A stretch of 64,000 nt of DNA, from the NCBI RefSeq assembly GCF_000383915.1, contig NZ_KB912942.1, positions 5,172,367 through 5,236,366 of the forward strand, written 5' to 3'. Positions within the stretch are counted from its first letter, which is position 1, and each line of letters begins with the position of its first letter. Positions 59,132 through 64,000 of this stretch are shown piece after piece. The notes under the pieces were generated by a model. It was given only the letters and a program-made list of their open reading frames with translations. It did not search any database and was not told where the DNA came from. This stretch comes from Amycolatopsis benzoatilytica AK 16/65. GTDB lineage: Bacteria; Actinomycetota; Actinomycetes; Mycobacteriales; Pseudonocardiaceae. The translations under genes were made by a program, and so were the position numbers.

Positions 59132-61519
59132 CTAAGCGGCACAAGGAGACGCTGGCGCCGACGAAGGTGATGTTCCCCACGCGGCCCGCGCCGCGTCGCC
59201 GGTCAGCGTGAAGTCCAGAGTGGACCCGCGGCGGAGCTGTTCCAGGCTGACGAACGTCTTGTCCGACGAGGTCCCGTTCACCCGCAGCCCCGACACGTAC
59301 TGCAGCTGCGCGCCGTTCGCGCTGCCCGCCTTGATGGTGATGTCCCGCCCGTTCTGCAGGTGCAGCACCGACTTGGCGAACCGCGGCGCGTTCAGCGCGA
59401 AGTTCCCGGTGCCCGGAACGGCCGGGTACAGGCCGAGCGCGCTGAAGACGTACCAAGCGGACATGGTGCCGAGGTCGTCGTTGCCGGTGGCGCCGTTGGG
59501 CTTGTTGGTGAACAAGGTGTGCGCGGCCCGGACCACCGCGGAGGTCTTCCACGGCTGCCCGGCGAGCGTGTACATCCACGGCGAGTGCAGGTCGGGTTCG
59601 TTGTTGGGGTTGTAGCGGAACTGCTTGTAGTAGTCGTAGGGACCGACCACCCACTTCTCGTGCGCGGTCTTCGCCGGGTCCTGCACGAGGTCGGAGTAGT
59701 CGAAGAAGTCGTCGAGCCGCTTGCCGACGTTCGCCAGGCCGCCCATCTTCGCGGCCAGCCCGGGCACGTCCTGCTGTACCAGCCACTGGTACTGCCATGC
59801 GGTGCCTTCGTGGAAGCCGTCCTGGCCCTGCGGGCTGTACGGGCCGTCTGCCGGGGTGTACCAGCTGCCGTCCGCGCTCTTCGGCCGGAAGTAGCCGGTG
59901 AAGCCGCGGTCCGTGACCGACGGGTCCCACAGCGTCGCGTACGTCCGGCCCTTGGCGGCCAGCTGCTTCGCGTCCTGCTGACGGCCTAGGGCGGAGGCCA
60001 TCACCGAGAGGGAACAGTCGGCGAGGGCGTACTCCAGGGTCGCGGACGCGCCGTGCGCCGGGTCGATGTCCTGGCCCTTCTTCGGGAAATTCGGGTCGTA
60101 CTGCACGAATCCGTTGGCCTGGTAGCTGGCGTTCCCGGACCGGCCCTGGAACGGAGAACTAGCCGGCGGGATTTCGCGCGAGTTCTGCAGCAGCGCTTCG
60201 TAGGCGTGCAGCTCGTCGCCGCGCAGCGCGCCGAACCGCCACAGGTCGACCAGGAACGGCGTGACCGGATCTCCGGTCATGGTGTTCGTTTCCTGGCTCG
60301 CATACGCCCAGCGCGGCAGCCAGCCGCCCTGGTCGTGAATGGCGAGGATGCTCTTCGCGATGTCCCGCGCCCGGTCCGGCTTCAACAGGGCGAGCAGCTG
60401 GTTCTGCGACCGGTAGGTGTCCCACAGGGAGAAGAAGTCGTAGTACGTCCAACCGACAGCGCGGTGGATCTTCTTGTCGAAGCCGTAGTACCGGCCGTCG
60501 GCGTCGTTGGCGGTCAGCGGCTGCAGGAACGCGTGGTAGAGCGAGGTGTAGAAGACCGTGCGGTCGTCTGGTGTGCCGCCGGTGATGTCCACACTGGACA
60601 ATTCGTGCCGCCAGGCGCGCTGGACCTCCGCCCGCACCGCGTCGAAGGGCAGCACTCGGGACGCGGCGAGGTTGCCGTCCGCGCCGCGGGCGTCCACTTG
60701 GGACAGCGAGGTGGTGGCGGTGATCTGTCCGCCGTCCGGGAAGGTCAGCCACGCGCCGCGCAGGCCCGCGCCGCCCTGCGCGGCCCGGCTGCCGGGCGTG
60801 CCGCCCTCCGGCGACCAGGTGCCGTACGAAGCGAACGGCTTGTCGAACTTCGTGGTGAAGTAGGTGGTGTAGGGCTTGCCGCCGCAGAACGCCTGTGACT
60901 CGACGGTGCCCGCGATGGTGTGGTCGTCGACGATCCGGACGCTGCTGCCGCTCACCGGTTCCTTCGCGTTGGCCTGGCCGACGTTGACGAACACGTTGGC
61001 CGGACCCGGCTTCGCGAACGAATACCGCTCGACGCCGCTGCGGGTGCTGGCGGTGGTCTCGACGTCGATGCCGCCGTAGCCGGTGAGGTGCACCTTGTAA
61101 TAGCCCGGCTTGCCGACTTCACCGTCGTGGGTGTACGGCGCGGCGTACTTGGCCTGGTCGAACGTCGCGGCCTGGCTCGTGTCGAAGGCCGCGCCGGGAC
61201 CGACGTCGCCGGTCGTGGGCAGCATCGACACCAGGCCGCCCTGCTCCCAGCAGCCCGCGCCGGACAGGAAGAAGTGGCCGAAGCCGCGGATCGCGGTGTC
61301 GGTGTAGAGGTAGCCCGCGTAATGGGTGGTGATCGGGCTGGACTGCACCATGCCGAACGGGGCCGAGGCGCCGGGGAAGGTGTTGCCTTCGTCTTGCGTG
61401 CCGATGAACGTGTTCACCGCGTCCAGCGGGTCGCCGGGGCGCGCTTGCGCGGCCACTGGGGTGAGCGCCGCGGCGACGACCGCCAAGACCGCCGCTCCCG
61501 CCACAACTCTGCTTCTCAT
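59132..61519 (-). CDS. Secreted GH92 alpha-mannosidase
   Basis: 795 aa. A signal peptide (about 1-27) is followed by the GH92 N-terminal sandwich (NTFIGTQDEGNTFPGASAPFGM) and the (alpha/alpha)6 domain with FSLWDTYRSQNQLLALL, EGTAWQYQWLVQQD (with the catalytic Glu-type residue) and NDDLGTMSAWYVFSALGLYPAVPG. Calcium-dependent exo-alpha-mannosidase activity is expected, on mannans or mannosylated proteins outside the cell. GAGGAG lies upstream of ATG 61519. It follows a second GH92 gene on the same strand, separated by a long palindrome. Confidence 0.93.
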   Translation of the reverse strand: MRSRVVAGAAVLAVVAAALTPVAAQARPGDPLDAVNTFIGTQDEGNTFPGASAPFGMVQSSPITTHYAGYLYTDTAIRGFGHFFLSGAGCWEQGGLVSMLPTTGDVGPGAAFDTSQAATFDQAKYAAPYTHDGEVGKPGYYKVHLTGYGGIDVETTASTRSGVERYSFAKPGPANVFVNVGQANAKEPVSGSSVRIVDDHTIAGTVESQAFCGGKPYTTYFTTKFDKPFASYGTWSPEGGTPGSRAAQGGAGLRGAWLTFPDGGQITATTSLSQVDARGADGNLAASRVLPFDAVRAEVQRAWRHELSSVDITGGTPDDRTVFYTSLYHAFLQPLTANDADGRYYGFDKKIHRAVGWTYYDFFSLWDTYRSQNQLLALLKPDRARDIAKSILAIHDQGGWLPRWAYASQETNTMTGDPVTPFLVDLWRFGALRGDELHAYEALLQNSREIPPASSPFQGRSGNASYQANGFVQYDPNFPKKGQDIDPAHGASATLEYALADCSLSVMASALGRQQDAKQLAAKGRTYATLWDPSVTDRGFTGYFRPKSADGSWYTPADGPYSPQGQDGFHEGTAWQYQWLVQQDVPGLAAKMGGLANVGKRLDDFFDYSDLVQDPAKTAHEKWVVGPYDYYKQFRYNPNNEPDLHSPWMYTLAGQPWKTSAVVRAAHTLFTNKPNGATGNDDLGTMSAWYVFSALGLYPAVPGTGNFALNAPRFAKSVLHLQNGRDITIKAGSANGAQLQYVSGLRVNGTSSDKTFVSLEQLRRGSTLDFTLTGDAARAAWGTSPSSAPASPCAA

Positions 61520-61538
61520 GGGACTCCTCGGGTAACGG

Positions 61539-61589
61539 CCGTGAAGGGAACATCGAGAGACTCAGAGTCCCTCGATGTTCCCTTCACGG
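61539..61589. repeat. 51-bp palindrome (long-palindrome family)
   Basis: 25-bp arms (61539-61563 and 61565-61589, beginning CCGTGAAGGGAACATCGAG) differ at one base around a single central A. It lies between two same-strand GH92 genes and probably ends the upstream transcript. Confidence 0.85.
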
Positions 61590-61603
61590 AACGACAGACG
61601 GGA

Positions 61604-64000
61604 TCAGCCGGCCGCGATCGCGAAGACGTGCATGTCTCCGCCGCTGACGCCGCTCGGCAGGCTCACGCTCGCCACGGTTTTGCCCGCATCCAGCGTGATC
61701 GGCGCGGTGGCGAACACCATCGTGCGGATCTGCTGCGGGTCGCCGCCCGCGGAATTGCGGTACGGCGTGGACAGCGCGATCCGGTTGCCGAACGCCGGCT
61801 GCGCTCCCCCGCCGCCCAGGGTCCAGTCGGAGAACCCGACCGCGGCGGTGGACTTGCTGCCGTCGGTGTAGGTCACGGTCAGCGTGCCTTGGGCGTTGCC
61901 GTTGCTGGCGGAGCCGAGCAACGCCAACCGGCCCGAGCCGGACACGCTGATCGTCTGGCCGGCGGCGACGACATTGTCCGGGTCGCCGACTGGATACGAC
62001 GGCCAGGTGAAGTTCAAGCCGTCACTGGACACCGTGCTGCCCGGCTTCGCCCCGGCCTGGGCCAGCGCATCCGCCGAGTAGCTCCAGCCGCCCCCGTCGA
62101 AGTTGCCCGCTGCCGAATTCGAATCCGGCGAAAGGCCGGTGTTGTCCACTGTGGCCAGCCAGCTGCCCGGCTTCGCGACCAGCACCGTCAACACCGTCTG
62201 CACGTCGGCCAGGCCCGGCGAGGAGAACGTGACCGGGATCCGGCGCGGGCCGTCCGCGGTGCCGGCCGGGACGCTCACCGTCACCGCGGCATGTCCCTTG
62301 CCCGCTGCGGGCACCTGGATGGACCCGGTCGCAGGGGACAGCGTGATGCCGTCCACGCTGCCCGCGGAGTAGGTCCAGGTCTTCGCGGTGCCGGACAGAT
62401 CCTGCACCCCGACCGAAACCGAAGCAGTCGTGCCGGCGGGCACCACCGCGCGGGCCGGGTCCGCGAAGGACAGACTCGGCTTTTCCTGTTCCCGGAACGA
62501 CGGCGGTGCATCGGACGGAGAAGAGCCCCAAGCGGTCTCGGTCGTCGAGCGGGTGAAGTCGAGCTGGCCGCCCTGCGAGATCAGCCCTTCGGGCAGCCAC
62601 GCCTTGCTGGCCGCGCTGCCGTTGACCTTCAGGCTGCCGACGTACTCGCCGGTGCCGGGCGCGTTCACGGTGATCTTCTTGCCCGCGCCGGTGGTCAGTT
62701 CCGTGTGCGGGAACCGAGGTGTGGTCAGGACCGTTTCGGCGCGGCCCGGGATCTCCGGGTAGATGCCGAGGGCCGACCACACGTACCAGGCCGACATCTG
62801 GCCCAGGTCGTCGTTGCCGATCAGGCCCTCCGGACGCGGGTTGTACAGCTCGTCCATCGCCCGGCGCACGATGTTCTGCGTCTTCGCCGGCGCGCCGGCG
62901 AACGAGTACACGTACGGCGCGTTCGAGTTCGGCTCGTTGCCCAGGAACGCGTACGGCTCATGGGTTCCGGCGTTCAGCTTCGTGAAGAAGGTGTCCAATC
63001 GCGACTGGACAGCGGTGTTGCCGCCGAACGCGGTGGTCAGACCGCCGAGGTCGTAGGGGACCATCCAGTCGTACTGCGCGCCGTTGCCTTCGACCCAGCC
63101 CTGCGAGCTCGACGGGTCGTAGTTCGCGGAGAACGAGCCGTCGGAGTTGCGCGGCTGCAGATGCCCGGTACCGGGGTTGTAGAGGTTCTGCCAGTTCTGC
63201 GCGCGCTTCATGAACGTGGTGTAGGTGGCTCCGTCGCCGAGCCGTTTCGCGAACTGGGCGATGGCGAAGTCCGCGCTGGTGTACTCCAGCGTGTCCGCCG
63301 CCGCACCCGGCACGTAGCCGAGCTTCTGGTAGTCGGCCAGACCTGGCCGTTCCACGTAACCCTGCGTCGGCTGGGTTGCGCCCTTGATCATGAGCAGCAA
63401 TGCCTTCTGCGCGTCGAAGTCACGCGCGCCGTAGGCGTAGGCGCTGGAAACGATGATGTGGTACGGATCCCCGTTCATCACGCCGGTGTAGTCGTTCGCC
63501 ACCGTCCAGCGGTCCCACGAGCCGCCTTGTTCGGCGTAGGCCATCATCGAGCGCACCAGGTCGGAAGTCTGGTGCGGATCGATGGTGGCCAGCAGCGGGA
63601 CCTCGGACCGGTAGATGTCCCAGCCGGAGATGTTGGTGTACATCGCGTGCCCGCGCTCGGCCTGGTGGATGCGGCCGTCGAAGCCCGGGTACCGGCCGTC
63701 CGCATCGGAAAACACGTTCGGCTGGATCAGCGCGTGATACAGCGACGTGTAGAACGTCGTCGTGTCGGCGTCGCTGCCCCCGCTGACCTGGATCTTGCCG
63801 AGCTGGTCGTTCCACGCCTGGCGAGCCGAGGCAGCGACCACGTCGAACGGCTTCTTCCCGTCGTTCTCCGCCTTCAGATTCGCCTTCGCCCCGTCGACGG
63901 ACACAAAGGACAGCCCGACCTGGACGTTGACCTGCGCGCCGTTCAGATTCGGGAACGTCACGTACCCGCCGCTGCCCGGGCCGCTGACCGTGGTGTCCTG
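61604..64000 (-). CDS. GH92 alpha-mannosidase with C-terminal NEW3/NPCBM-like domains (partial, 5' end outside window)
   Basis: The frame runs without stop to the right edge (about 798 codons, N-terminus missing). GH92 core: ISGWDIYRSEVPLLATI, AYAEQGGSWDRWTVAND, EGNGAQYDWMVPYDLGGL and NDDLGQMSAWYVWSALGIYPEIPG. Beyond about residue 500 of the visible part come an Ig-like NEW3-type module (PSLSFADPARAVVPAGTTASVSVGVQDLSG) and a jelly-roll carbohydrate-binding NPCBM-type module (STVSSDGLNFTWPSYPVGDPDNVV). These modules, absent from its neighbour, suggest it binds polymeric substrates such as mannan or glycoprotein. Confidence 0.9.
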   Translation of the reverse strand, partial: QDTTVSGPGSGGYVTFPNLNGAQVNVQVGLSFVSVDGAKANLKAENDGKKPFDVVAASARQAWNDQLGKIQVSGGSDADTTTFYTSLYHALIQPNVFSDADGRYPGFDGRIHQAERGHAMYTNISGWDIYRSEVPLLATIDPHQTSDLVRSMMAYAEQGGSWDRWTVANDYTGVMNGDPYHIIVSSAYAYGARDFDAQKALLLMIKGATQPTQGYVERPGLADYQKLGYVPGAAADTLEYTSADFAIAQFAKRLGDGATYTTFMKRAQNWQNLYNPGTGHLQPRNSDGSFSANYDPSSSQGWVEGNGAQYDWMVPYDLGGLTTAFGGNTAVQSRLDTFFTKLNAGTHEPYAFLGNEPNSNAPYVYSFAGAPAKTQNIVRRAMDELYNPRPEGLIGNDDLGQMSAWYVWSALGIYPEIPGRAETVLTTPRFPHTELTTGAGKKITVNAPGTGEYVGSLKVNGSAASKAWLPEGLISQGGQLDFTRSTTETAWGSSPSDAPPSFREQEKPSLSFADPARAVVPAGTTASVSVGVQDLSGTAKTWTYSAGSVDGITLSPATGSIQVPAAGKGHAAVTVSVPAGTADGPRRIPVTFSSPGLADVQTVLTVLVAKPGSWLATVDNTGLSPDSNSAAGNFDGGGWSYSADALAQAGAKPGSTVSSDGLNFTWPSYPVGDPDNVVAAGQTISVSGSGRLALLGSASNGNAQGTLTVTYTDGSKSTAAVGFSDWTLGGGGAQPAFGNRIALSTPYRNSAGGDPQQIRTMVFATAPITLDAGKTVASVSLPSGVSGGDMHVFAIAAG

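Overview
The window is high-GC DNA from an actinomycete, most likely Amycolatopsis or another member of the Pseudonocardiaceae. This rests on gene content and order, not on a database search. The left half follows the Mycobacterium tuberculosis Rv3015c-Rv3034c neighbourhood closely: a cobalamin-independent methionine-synthase-like gene, mnmA, iscS, a PlsC-type acyltransferase with an OlsB-like GNAT, etfB-etfA, a methyltransferase, a GH57 branching enzyme, a GT4 glucosyltransferase and a left-handed beta-helix acyltransferase. In mycobacteria the last four belong to the 6-O-methylglucose lipopolysaccharide (MGLP) locus. Many genes start about 5-8 nt after a TANNNT box, as expected for leaderless actinobacterial mRNAs. 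I saw no rRNA, tRNA, IS element, prophage or cas gene.

Layout. 0-9.9 kb: methionine synthase (cut by the left edge), LURP/scramblase-like protein, MBL hydrolase, GNAT, DUF222 protein, then MFS-iscS-mnmA on the minus strand (sulfur transfer for tRNA U34 thiolation) and a quinone oxidoreductase. 10-22 kb: acyltransferase pair, etfBA, DegV, and the methylglucose-polysaccharide genes interrupted by a GPx and a GH2 glycosidase. 22.5-28.5 kb: glyoxylate bypass (aceA, aceB) with the divergent regulator RamB, then ilvA. 28.6-32.5 kb: SnoaL-like protein, beta-helix acyltransferase, nucleoside hydrolase and a NlpC/P60 cell-wall protein. 32.7-44.6 kb: small regulator/enzyme pairs (VOC/AraC, IclR/CoA-transferase, SDR/TetR, ArsR/SRPBCC, XRE-cupin/reductase-methyltransferase fusion), a secreted lipase and a DHFR-like reductase. 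44.6-64 kb: GH18 chitinase under a DasR-like box, acid phosphatase, methyltransferases, enoyl-CoA hydratase, ABC ATPase, cysteine dioxygenase with rhodanese, alpha-glucan phosphorylase, zinc metallopeptidase, co-chaperone-like thioredoxin, MarR, and two GH92 mannosidases (the second cut by the right edge).

The most unusual signal is a family of 17-bp palindromic elements (consensus TCGCC-N7-GGCGA), found in clusters of two to four in intergenic gaps between 9.9 and 28.7 kb. The same 17-mers lie inside two coding regions, always in the frame encoding S-P-x-x-G-D/E: once in the GH2 gene, and at least nine times in the NlpC/P60 gene, where they form a cytoplasmic tract with a 39-nt period. A second, unrelated family of 51-55 bp near-perfect palindromes occurs only between 51.5 and 61.6 kb, at gene ends. 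Other points are a RamB-like operator array at aceA/ramB, a DasR-like box at the chitinase gene, a CoA-transferase with permuted halves, a DUF222 protein whose HNH core is lost, and a frameshifted hypothetical gene.
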